Assembly: GCA_025057935.1 (NCBI GenBank)
Contig: JANWUW010000041.1
Coordinates: 1-58,899 of the forward strand
Direction of reading: 5' to 3'
Length of the DNA stretch: 58,899 bases
From: Thermoflexales bacterium
GTDB taxonomy: Bacteria; Chloroflexota; Anaerolineae; J036; Brachytrichaceae
Shown here one piece after another: positions 26,767 through 34,168 of this stretch. The notes under the pieces are model-generated. The model ran no database searches. It was not told the DNA's origin and saw only the letters and a program-made list of their open reading frames with translations. Each line of letters opens with the position of its first letter. Positions within the stretch are counted from its first letter, which is position 1. The position numbers and the translations under genes were made by a program.

Positions 26767-26827
26767 ACAGTTGTGGGCTGCGCTTTTGATCGAGACGTCG
26801 CAGCGTTGTTTCAAGCGGTTGCCCCGT

Positions 26828-26850
26828 ATACGCTTATAATCGCATACGCT
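26828..26850 (+). promoter_or_regulatory. gntR promoter with flanking direct repeats
   Basis: TATAAT at 26835-26840 ends 11 nt before the GTG at 26852. It is bracketed by two copies of ATACGCT (26828-26834 and 26844-26850), 16 bp apart. Such repeats around a -10 box may be an operator, possibly for autoregulation. No good -35 box is seen. Confidence 0.45.
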
Positions 26851-26851
26851 G

Positions 26852-27514
26852 GTGGTGCGCGAGACCTCCACATTGACCGCAGAATGGATCGCCGCAGAGC
26901 TGCGGCGTGAGATCGCGCGCGGCGTGCTCAAGGCGGGGCAGCCGCTTCCTCAAGAAGAAATCGCCGCGCGCTTCGGCGTGAGCAAAATCCCCGCGCGCGA
27001 GGCGCTCTTCCAACTACGCGCTGAAGGGTTGGTGACGTTCTACCCAAACCGCGGTGCGGTGGTGTCGCAACTTTCGGCAGACGAAGTGGAGGAGATCTAT
27101 GCCATGCGCATTGCGCTGGAGACGCTTGCGCTGCGTCGTGCGGCGCCACGCCTCACACGCGCCGACTTCATCCGCTTGGAAAGCCTGATCGCCATCATGG
27201 ATGGCGAAACGACGCCACTCAAGTGGAGCGAGTTGAACTGGGAGTTCCACGCAGCGCTGTACCACCCTTGCGGGATGCCGCGCCTGCTCGAGACCGTGCG
27301 CACGCTCCACGCGAACGTGCAGCGCTACCTAGTGGTGTATCTTGCCAGCAGCGATTACCACGCCGAAGCCCAATCCCAGCACCGCGCCATTTTGGCGACG
27401 TGTCGCGAGGGCGACGCCGAGGCTGCGGCAAATCTGCTAGCGCAGCACCTACAACAAGCAGCCGACAAGATGCGCGCGTTGCTCAGCCACAGCACCCCAG
27501 CAGCGCTTCCTTGA
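26852..27514 (+). CDS. GntR-family regulator (FCD/FadR subfamily)
   Basis: The 220-residue protein has an N-terminal winged helix-turn-helix (about 8-72: LRREIARGVLKAGQPLPQEE, RFGVSKIPAREALFQL, GLVTFYPNRGAVV). A C-terminal all-helical FCD ligand-binding domain (about 85-210) follows, with ELNWEFHAALYHPCGMPRLL and SQHRAILATCREGDAEAAA; its histidines often bind a metal and a small carboxylate. Such regulators control carbon metabolism genes. The pyruvate dehydrogenase E1 gene begins 60 nt downstream on the same strand, an arrangement like pdhR-aceE, so pyruvate sensing is a reasonable inference but not shown. The start is GTG 26852 or 26855, with almost no leader. Confidence 0.85.
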   Translation: MVRETSTLTAEWIAAELRREIARGVLKAGQPLPQEEIAARFGVSKIPAREALFQLRAEGLVTFYPNRGAVVSQLSADEVEEIYAMRIALETLALRRAAPRLTRADFIRLESLIAIMDGETTPLKWSELNWEFHAALYHPCGMPRLLETVRTLHANVQRYLVVYLASSDYHAEAQSQHRAILATCREGDAEAAANLLAQHLQQAADKMRALLSHSTPAALP

Positions 27515-27574
27515 ACCAAAAGCAATGTGCGGTGACCCGGGAACTGATCTGCTCGAGATGAGGAGGGATGTTGA

Positions 27575-29986
27575 ATGCTTGAACCGCTCACGCCCGAGCT
27601 GCTCGCGATCTTGAAGCGCATCGAACAGCGCCTGCTTTGGCTCTCGACGCTCATGATTCATCATGCCAACCACGTGCGTCCAAATCCGGACAAGACGAAA
27701 GTTGGCGGGCATCAAGCGAGCGCTGCGTCTGCTGTCAGCATCCTGACCGCGCTTTACTTTTACTTTCTTAAGCCGACCGACCGCGTGCTGGTCAAGCCCC
27801 ATGCCTCGCCAGTCTTCCACGCGGCGCTGTATCTGATGGGCTACTTGCCAAAAGAGAAGCTCAAGATGCTACGCCAGTTCGGCGGCTTGCAGGCATATCC
27901 CTCGCGCACGAAAGACTTAGCGGTGGACTTCTCTGGCGGCTCGATGGGCTTGGGCCCAGTTGCGCCCACGTTTGCAGCGCTGGTGCAATGTTACGCGCAG
28001 TTGCACTTTGGGCACACCACTGCTGAGCGCTTCATCGCCATCAGCGGCGACGCTGAGCTGGACGAGGGCAACATCTGGGAGGCGTTGATCGAAGAAGAGC
28101 TCCAGCGCCTCCCGAACTTGCTGTGGATCGTGGATCTGAATCGCCAGAGCTTGGATCGCATCACCCCGGGTGTGCGCGCTGCCAAGCTGAAGAAGCTCTT
28201 CGCGGATTGCGAGTGGAATGTGCTGGAGGCGAAGTATGGACATGAGCTGCAGCGCGTGTTTGAACGTCCTGGCGGCGAAGCGCTGCGCCAATGCATCGAC
28301 GACATGAGCAACGAAGAGTATCAGCACCTCATTCGCTGCGACGGGGCAACAGTGCGCGCAGCGCTTGCCCAAAAGCCGCAAGGCGACCAGATCCTACGCG
28401 CGATTGCCGATGTGCCTGATGCGCAGCTCCCAGCTTTGCTCGCTAATCTAGGCGGGCACGATCTCGCGCTGCTCATCGAGCGCTTGCGCGCTGCTGAGCG
28501 CATCACCGATCGCCCAACGGTGATCTTCGCTTACACCATCAAGGGCTATGGGTTGCCGATTTACGGCGACCCATTTAATCATGCAGCGCTGCTCAGCCCA
28601 GAGCGCATCGCCGAGTTGCGCGCGGCAATGGGTTTGACCGAGGCGACCGAGTGGGATGCTTTCGATCCTGAGTCGCCCGAGGGTCGTTGGTGTGCTGAGC
28701 GCGGGCGTTACCTGCAATTGGTGCGCACGCCGCCGCCGTTGCCGCTCACAGCGCGCGACGTGCCCGATGAGTTGGGCACTTCGCAGGCACCGCTGATCTC
28801 CACACAAGAGGCGTTCGGCCGCGCCATGGTGCGCTTGGCAGATACGCCGCGCCTCAGCGCGCGCATCGTCACCAGCTCGGCGGACGTCTCGATCTCCACC
28901 AACCTTGGCGGGTGGATCAACAAAGTGGGCACGTTCACGCTGCGCCGAGTGACCGACTACGAGGCTAATCGCGCGCGGATTCTAAATTGGCAGCTCGGCA
29001 TTAAAGGGCAGCACATCGAGCTGGGCATCGCGGAGATGAACTTGTTCTCCTTGCTTGGGCAGATGGGCATTGCCCACGAACTGATCGGTCAGCTCTTGCT
29101 GCCGATCGGAACTGTCTATGACCCCTTTGTGTGCCGTGGGCTGGATGCGATCATCTACGGGCTTTACTCTGGCGCGAAATTCATCTTCGTCGCCACGCCC
29201 AGCGGAGTGACACTAGCGCCAGAAGGAGGGGCGCATCAATCCTCGGTCACGCCTTCGCTTGGCATTGAGCTGCCTGAGTTGGATTACTACGAACCGACAT
29301 TTGCCATCGAAGTGGAGTGGGTGCTTTGCGAGGCGCTGCGTCAGTGTCTAGATCGCGAGCATGGCCGCTCCTCGTATCTGCGCCTCTCCACGAAGCCCAT
29401 CGAGCAAGCGTTGCTTGAGCCGGCGCTGCAGCACTACGGGCGCGAGGCGCTGCGGCAGCACGTGCTTGCTGGTGGCTATGTGCTGCGCCGCACGCTGGGC
29501 TTCGAGCACGCGTCTTACCCGCTCCACATTGTCACCTGTGGCGTGATGGTGCCGGAGGTGCTGCAGGCTGCGGATTACCTTGAGCGCGAAGGGGTGGCGG
29601 TGAATGTGATCAACCTGACCAGCCCACGCCGCGCCTATGACGGCTGGCACGCAGCGCAACAACGGGGCGATGATGGGTTCCATCTTGCCACGCTGATCCC
29701 GCCCAGCTCGCGCCACGCGCCAATTCTCACTGTGCACGATGCTGCGCCGCACGCGCTCGCTTGGGTGGGGAGCATCTTTGGCCAGCGCACGCGCGCGCTC
29801 GGTGTGACTAAGTTCGGGCAGTCAGGCTATCGCGATGATCTTTATCGCTACTTCCACATTGACGTTGCCAGCATCATCCACCACGGCTTTGAGCTGGTGG
29901 ACGAAACATCTACTGCAGCCTCTCACCCTAACGGCAGCGCTCGCGTGACAATGCCGTTGCCTTCGGCCTCGGCGCTGCCCCAGTGA
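27575..29986 (+). CDS. aceE: Pyruvate dehydrogenase E1 component, homodimeric type
   Basis: This thiamine-diphosphate enzyme decarboxylates pyruvate and passes the acetyl group to an E2 lipoyl domain. The 803-residue protein resembles AceE: VGGHQASAASAVSILTALYF, KPHASPVFHA, GGSMGLGPVAPTFAA, the ThDP/Mg motif GDAELDEGNIWEAL...VDLNRQSLDR, ELGIAEMNLFSLLGQMG, and the transketolase C-terminal half. It is shorter than the ~887-residue enterobacterial enzyme, mainly at the N-terminus, where the E2-binding segment normally lies. No E2 or E3 gene is nearby. ATG 27575 has a strong ribosome site AGGAGGG at 27561-27567. Probably controlled by the adjacent GntR regulator. Confidence 0.85.
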   Translation: MLEPLTPELLAILKRIEQRLLWLSTLMIHHANHVRPNPDKTKVGGHQASAASAVSILTALYFYFLKPTDRVLVKPHASPVFHAALYLMGYLPKEKLKMLRQFGGLQAYPSRTKDLAVDFSGGSMGLGPVAPTFAALVQCYAQLHFGHTTAERFIAISGDAELDEGNIWEALIEEELQRLPNLLWIVDLNRQSLDRITPGVRAAKLKKLFADCEWNVLEAKYGHELQRVFERPGGEALRQCIDDMSNEEYQHLIRCDGATVRAALAQKPQGDQILRAIADVPDAQLPALLANLGGHDLALLIERLRAAERITDRPTVIFAYTIKGYGLPIYGDPFNHAALLSPERIAELRAAMGLTEATEWDAFDPESPEGRWCAERGRYLQLVRTPPPLPLTARDVPDELGTSQAPLISTQEAFGRAMVRLADTPRLSARIVTSSADVSISTNLGGWINKVGTFTLRRVTDYEANRARILNWQLGIKGQHIELGIAEMNLFSLLGQMGIAHELIGQLLLPIGTVYDPFVCRGLDAIIYGLYSGAKFIFVATPSGVTLAPEGGAHQSSVTPSLGIELPELDYYEPTFAIEVEWVLCEALRQCLDREHGRSSYLRLSTKPIEQALLEPALQHYGREALRQHVLAGGYVLRRTLGFEHASYPLHIVTCGVMVPEVLQAADYLEREGVAVNVINLTSPRRAYDGWHAAQQRGDDGFHLATLIPPSSRHAPILTVHDAAPHALAWVGSIFGQRTRALGVTKFGQSGYRDDLYRYFHIDVASIIHHGFELVDETSTAASHPNGSARVTMPLPSASALPQ

Positions 29987-30056
29987 AAAGCGAGCTGCTG
30001 ATCCTCATCACCTCAAGTTCAGGGCAATCGGCAGGGGCGCTTCGGAGCATGCTGCG

Positions 30057-30062
30057 TAGAAT
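30057..30062 (+). promoter_or_regulatory. -10 element, near-leaderless promoter
   Basis: TAGAAT ends 11 nt before ATG 30074, repeating the spacing seen at other genes here. No -35 element is evident. Confidence 0.35.
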
Positions 30063-30073
30063 TGAGATTCGTT

Positions 30074-30415
30074 ATGCGTGCGCTGCAAGGCGCGTTCACA
30101 GTGGCGGTGCGTTGGGCAGAAGTGCTCTTCTTGGCGCTGCTGCCGTTCGTATGCATCGCATACTGCGAGGTCGCGCATGAAGCGCAGCGTCTCTCCCAAG
30201 CGCGTCACCTGCCTACTGATTGCGATTCGGCAGCGCAGCAGCACTTCCCACTCGTGGCGGAGGCACAGCACGTGTTCCAAGCGCTGGCGACCATTGCTCT
30301 GCCGCTCTGTTTCGTCGCCTTTGCGCAGCGTGCGGTGCGTCTTGCGGCGTCTCCGCGCCTACATTTTGCGTTTGCCGAGTCCATTCGGCCTCCAACTCCA
30401 CCGCCGCGAGCTTAG
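30074..30415 (+). CDS. Small membrane protein of unknown function
   Basis: The 113-residue product is not recognised. It has two hydrophobic segments, WAEVLFLALLPFVCIAYC near residues 14-31 and ALATIALPLCFVAFA near 68-82. Between them is a polar loop with several His and Gln, and the tail is Pro-rich. ATG 30074 has a -10-like hexamer immediately upstream and no Shine-Dalgarno. It stands alone between the pyruvate dehydrogenase and copper genes on the same strand. Coding status is probable, not certain. Confidence 0.45.
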   Translation: MRALQGAFTVAVRWAEVLFLALLPFVCIAYCEVAHEAQRLSQARHLPTDCDSAAQQHFPLVAEAQHVFQALATIALPLCFVAFAQRAVRLAASPRLHFAFAESIRPPTPPPRA

Positions 30416-30503
30416 CGGCTCATACACTCCCTAGCGCCTTCGACGCGCATCGTTCACGTTGAATCAGCAGCTCTTCCCTGCTGAGGTCTCTTTGACCTGC
30501 CAA

Positions 30504-30515
30504 CTTGGATCCAAG
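30504..30515. promoter_or_regulatory. 12-bp perfect palindrome upstream of the copper chaperone gene
   Basis: CTTGGATCCAAG is a perfect palindrome 37 bp before the ATG of the PCuAC gene and just after a TTGACC (30492-30497) that could be a -35 box. Its position suits an operator, for example for a copper-responsive regulator, but no regulator is known and the site may be chance. Confidence 0.25.
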
Positions 30516-30551
30516 TCTTGAGAAGTCAAAGTTAACGAACGAGGATCAGCC

Positions 30552-31100
30552 ATGAAGCAGTTTCTCTCTTTCCTTCGCAATGGTGCTGCACTGGGTGCAG
30601 CACTGATGTTGACCTTAAGCGCGTGTGCAGTTCCGCCGACGGCTGCGCCTGGTGGCGCGCTGCGCGGCGAGAGCGTGATCGTGATCAAAGACGCCTGGGC
30701 GCGCCCGACCATGGGGCAAAGCATGGGTCAGGGCGAGATGGGGAGCTCTGGCGGGCATGGCGCTATGAGCGGCCATGGCGCCGGTCCAGTGAGCGCTGCC
30801 TACATGGTGATCGAGAACACGGGCGGCGCACCCGACCGGCTGATGAGCGCCTCGGGCGATGTCGCGGATAAGATCGAGGTTCACGAAACGAAGTCTAAAG
30901 ACGGCATGATGGTGATGCAAGAAGTCAAGGAAGGCATCGAAATTCCGGCGGGCGGAAGCGTGTTGCTCAAACCGGGCGGCTATCACATCATGCTGATAGG
31001 CGTCAAGCGCGAGCTGAAGGTGGGCGACACGTTCAAGCTCACGCTGAAGTTCCAATCCGGCAAAGAGGTGCCGGTTGAGATCACTGTGCGTGAGCCATAG
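30552..31100 (+). CDS. PCuAC-family periplasmic copper chaperone lipoprotein
   Basis: PCuAC proteins carry Cu(I) outside the membrane and help load the CuA site of cytochrome c oxidase. The 182-residue product has a lipoprotein signal with lipobox LSAC (Cys25). The copper site fits the family pattern with His111, Met122, His145 and Met147 (HIM). An extra Met/His/Gly-rich insertion occupies about residues 54-77, starting MGQSMGQGEMG and ending SGHGAG; it could bind more copper. The SCO-type gene follows 66 nt downstream, so a shared copper-delivery role is likely. The oxidase genes are not in the window. Confidence 0.88.
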   Translation: MKQFLSFLRNGAALGAALMLTLSACAVPPTAAPGGALRGESVIVIKDAWARPTMGQSMGQGEMGSSGGHGAMSGHGAGPVSAAYMVIENTGGAPDRLMSASGDVADKIEVHETKSKDGMMVMQEVKEGIEIPAGGSVLLKPGGYHIMLIGVKRELKVGDTFKLTLKFQSGKEVPVEITVREP

Positions 31101-31108
31101 GGCAAAGC

Positions 31109-31164
31109 GCGAATGTGCGCTGGGCAGCAACCTAGAGGGCTGCTGCCCAGCGCAGCGAATGTGC
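31109..31164. repeat. Perfect 14-bp inverted repeat flanked by 10-bp direct repeats
   Basis: TGCGCTGGGCAGCA (31116-31129) and its exact reverse complement (31141-31154) surround an 11-nt loop. The sequence GCGAATGTGC occurs on both sides (31109-31118 and 31155-31164). The RNA hairpin would be very stable but has no T tract, so it may separate or stabilise the two copper-gene messages. The flanking direct repeats also resemble the footprint of a tiny inserted element. Confidence 0.6.
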
Positions 31165-31166
31165 TC

Positions 31167-31838
31167 ATGAGTGGACGACGGAGCAACGAGGGCTTGCATC
31201 TTGCCCTAACAGTAATTGGGGCGTTGGTGGCGTTGCTGGCGTTCGGTTTGGTGCTGAGCATCGCCCCTGAGCTGGCGCGCGCGCCTCAGGCGACCCTGAC
31301 GCCGGGCGGTATTCCTGTTGGTCGCTACCGAGAGGTGCCGAACACGGTTTTCACCAACCACGATGGCAAGCCAATGTCGCTTGTCAATCTGCGCGGGCGC
31401 CCTGTGCTGATGCTCTTCGGGTACACCTACTGCCCTGATGTATGCCCGATGGGGCTTGCAGACCTGCGCCGCATCAAGCGCGCGCTCGGCGATCGCGGCG
31501 ATGAAGTCGCCTTCGTCTTTGTGAGCGTTGATCCTGAGCGCGACGCGCCTGAAGTGCTGCGGCGCTATGTGAAAGCTTTTGATCCCTCGTTTATCGGCTT
31601 CACCACAACCGACATGGCGGCGCTGCGCAAGTTCGTGTACGCCTTCGATGGGTTGTTCGAGAAGCAGCCGCCAAGCAGCGACAACCCGAATGTGTACACC
31701 GTTGCCCATACAAGCTTCACTTATCTGCTCGATCGCGAAGGGCGCTGGGTGATGAAGTATCCCTTCGGCACACCTTACGAAGTCATCCTTGCTGACCTCC
31801 AGCGGCTGCTTGACGAGCCTGTTGGGGCTGCCAACTGA
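31167..31838 (+). CDS. SCO1/SenC-family copper protein
   Basis: SCO proteins are membrane-anchored thioredoxin-fold proteins that assemble the CuA centre of cytochrome c oxidase. The 223-residue product has one N-terminal membrane helix (about 12-32), then the thioredoxin fold with the copper ligands Cys89 and Cys93 in YTYCPDVCPMG and His181 in VAHTSFTYLLD. FVSVDPERDAP is also typical. ATG 31167 is preferred; GTG 31161 is a close alternative. Earlier in-frame codons lie inside the intergenic hairpin. It ends 16 bp from the convergent SEDS-PBP gene. Confidence 0.92.
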   Translation: MSGRRSNEGLHLALTVIGALVALLAFGLVLSIAPELARAPQATLTPGGIPVGRYREVPNTVFTNHDGKPMSLVNLRGRPVLMLFGYTYCPDVCPMGLADLRRIKRALGDRGDEVAFVFVSVDPERDAPEVLRRYVKAFDPSFIGFTTTDMAALRKFVYAFDGLFEKQPPSSDNPNVYTVAHTSFTYLLDREGRWVMKYPFGTPYEVILADLQRLLDEPVGAAN

Positions 31839-31854
31839 GTGCCTCGGGCTTGCA

Positions 31855-34122
31855 CTAGTTGATCTCCACGACGCGCACCATCACCACTTGAGCATCCACG
31901 CGCACGTGCCACGCTGCGCGCCGATCAGCAGCAATGAGTGCCTCGCCCTCAAACTTGCCAACGAGGCGAGGTGGCTGCAGTGCGGGTTCAGAGGTTGCCT
32001 CCAGCAGCAGCGTGGGGCGGATGGGCTGCCCTCGTGTGAGTGCTGCTAGGCTCGTTGCAACGCGCAACGGTGAGAGGCGGAGTTGTCCTTGCCCAATCGT
32101 CTCGCTGTACGTGAGCGTAACAGGCAAAGGCACCGCTTGGTTCGGCAGTTCAAACGCGACGGGCTGGTCAAGCTCAAGGGCGCGCATGCGCGCTAGTGCG
32201 TCGCCAGCGCCGGGGTGCAGCAGCGCGTGCTGCGCGAGCATCCAGCGCAAGAGCGCGCCGGGTTGATACAGCCCCTGCGTGGCGCGGTTAAGTAACGGTG
32301 CATCTGGCGCGCGTCGCAGCTGCTCCCAGTCTGCATCCAGCCGATTTGGGTCGAACGTGGGTGCGCTGACCAGCGCAAGCACTGCGCCTGTGCGCCAATC
32401 CATTGCCACTGCTGCGCCGGGCTGACCTTTGAGCTGCAGCCAGAGCTCGCGCTGCATCCTAAGGTCAAGCGTACTGGTGAGTGGCGCGCCAACCTGCGGG
32501 CGGTGTAGCAGGCTCTCGATCCACGTGCGCTGACCGCGCAGCCGAGCGTCGGCGAATGCCTCCAGCCCGCCAACGCCGTAACGCAAGCTGTAGTAGCCTA
32601 CAACTGGCGCGACTGCTGGGTCTGTGTAATGGCGAAGATAACGCGGTGGCGCTGTCGCGCAGGGTGTGAGCGGCCTGGCAGCGGTCACGCAGGTCGAATA
32701 GGCGAGCAAGGCACCGCGCTGGTCCAGGATCGCACCGCGAAAGATGGCGCGCTCTGCGTCTATGAGGCGCGGGTTGTCGCTGCGAGCGTAGAGCGCATCG
32801 CGCTGCACAATGCTCCAGTAGCCCAGCCCAAGCGCCAGCAGCGCAAACATCGCAGCGCTCAACCTTGATGCGCGGCGCGCGGTGTGCTGCAAAATAGCAG
32901 GCGCTTGGAACGCTGCAAGCGGCGCCGGCGGCATCGCAGAGAGGCGGATGAGCAGTCCGAGCATGGTGTAGCTCACGAGGAGGGAGCTGCCGCCATAGCT
33001 CATCAGCGGCAGCGTCACGCCAGTGAGCGGCAGCAGCGCGAGGTTGCCGCCGACGATCACCGTGATCTGCGTGGCAAAAGCAGCTGCGATGCCGCCGCTC
33101 AGCAGCGCCGTGTAGCGCTCGAGCGCGGCGCGCGCAATTCGCCAAGCGCGCAGCACGATCACAGCGTAGCCCGCTAGCGCTGCAAGCGCACCGAGCGCGC
33201 CGAGTTCCTCTGCGAGAGCGACGAAGATGAAATCTGTGTGCACTGCAGGCACGTAGGTGGGGCTGCCTTGCCCAATGCCTTTGCCCAACAAACCGCCGCT
33301 TGCCACAGCGATGAGCGACTGCACGGTTTGAAACGTGCTTCCTTGTGGATCTGCCCAAGGGTTTAGCCAAGCTGCCAGCCGCTGCGCGACGCGCGTTGAA
33401 AGCGCTGCGGCTGCGCCGCCGAGCGCCGCAAGGGCGCCAAGCGGCGCGAGGGCGATGAGGGCGCGACCCGTTGCAAGATACGCCATGAACGCAGTAAGAA
33501 GCACAGCAAGCGATGCTGCGCCCAAGTCCTGCTGCACCACTAACAGCGCCAGCGCTAAGCCAACCACCAAAAGCGCTTGCGTGGTGCTGAGTGTTGCTGT
33601 GTGCGACTCGGAGAGCGATGCTGCAAGAAACGCCAGCAGCAACAGGCGCAGAAGCTCCGAAGGTTGTATGAAAAAATCGCCCACGCTGAGCCATAGGCGC
33701 GCGCTGCCGCCGCTCGGGTTCACGCCGAAAAACCATGTGGCGATCACCAGCGCTGAGGCTGCAAGCAGCCAGGTGTATTTGAAGCGCCGCAGCCCATACA
33801 ACACATCGCCTCGAACAGCAATCGCGACTAGCGTCAACACGCCGAGCGCGCTCCATAGCGTCTGCCGCCACAGGAAGTTGGGCGCAACGCGCGCTAAGGT
33901 CATCAGCCCTAAGCCGTTCAACCACAGCACGGTGGGGAGCAGCAGCGCATCGTGCTTTGCCACGGCGCAGTGCACCCAATGGCTTGCGAGCGCGCCAAGC
34001 GCTGTGAGAAGCGCTGGAACTAATAGCAGGGTGAAATCATCACGCTGCACTCCCAGTGACGCCATGCCGATCCAGCACGGCGCCATGGCAAGCAGGAGCA
34101 GGACAAGGCGCGATCGGCGCAT
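31855..34122 (-). CDS. SEDS glycan polymerase fused to a degenerate penicillin-binding protein
   Basis: The 755-residue protein joins two halves that are normally separate partners. Residues 1-395 form a RodA/FtsW-type polymerase with about ten helices, including [20 protein letters not shown] and the catalytic Asp297 in [15 protein letters not shown]. After one more helix (about 422-436), residues 455-755 resemble a class [53 protein letters not shown] and [18 protein letters not shown]. The active-site Ser-x-x-Lys is replaced by Ala623-Leu-Leu-Arg626 (YQPGALLR); no SxN motif remains; and the protein ends without a KTG box. The transpeptidase half is therefore probably a non-catalytic activator of the polymerase. 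It follows lon by 46 nt on the same strand. Confidence 0.85.
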   Translation of the reverse strand: MRRSRLVLLLLAMAPCWIGMASLGVQRDDFTLLLVPALLTALGALASHWVHCAVAKHDALLLPTVLWLNGLGLMTLARVAPNFLWRQTLWSALGVLTLVAIAVRGDVLYGLRRFKYTWLLAASALVIATWFFGVNPSGGSARLWLSVGDFFIQPSELLRLLLLAFLAASLSESHTATLSTTQALLVVGLALALLVVQQDLGAASLAVLLTAFMAYLATGRALIALAPLGALAALGGAAAALSTRVAQRLAAWLNPWADPQGSTFQTVQSLIAVASGGLLGKGIGQGSPTYVPAVHTDFIFVALAEELGALGALAALAGYAVIVLRAWRIARAALERYTALLSGGIAAAFATQITVIVGGNLALLPLTGVTLPLMSYGGSSLLVSYTMLGLLIRLSAMPPAPLAAFQAPAILQHTARRASRLSAAMFALLALGLGYWSIVQRDALYARSDNPRLIDAERAIFRGAILDQRGALLAYSTCVTAARPLTPCATAPPRYLRHYTDPAVAPVVGYYSLRYGVGGLEAFADARLRGQRTWIESLLHRPQVGAPLTSTLDLRMQRELWLQLKGQPGAAVAMDWRTGAVLALVSAPTFDPNRLDADWEQLRRAPDAPLLNRATQGLYQPGALLRWMLAQHALLHPGAGDALARMRALELDQPVAFELPNQAVPLPVTLTYSETIGQGQLRLSPLRVATSLAALTRGQPIRPTLLLEATSEPALQPPRLVGKFEGEALIAADRRAAWHVRVDAQVVMVRVVEIN

Positions 34123-34168
34123 CGTTGCGCCCTCGGATCACTCGTTTTGTGCAGCGCGGTGAGCAGAT

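Noticed and set aside
26777-26804. Inverted repeat GCTGCG/CGCAGC after nrdJ, possible terminator
   Set aside because: The loop is 16 nt, the stem only 6 bp and the following T run is broken. Too weak to call.
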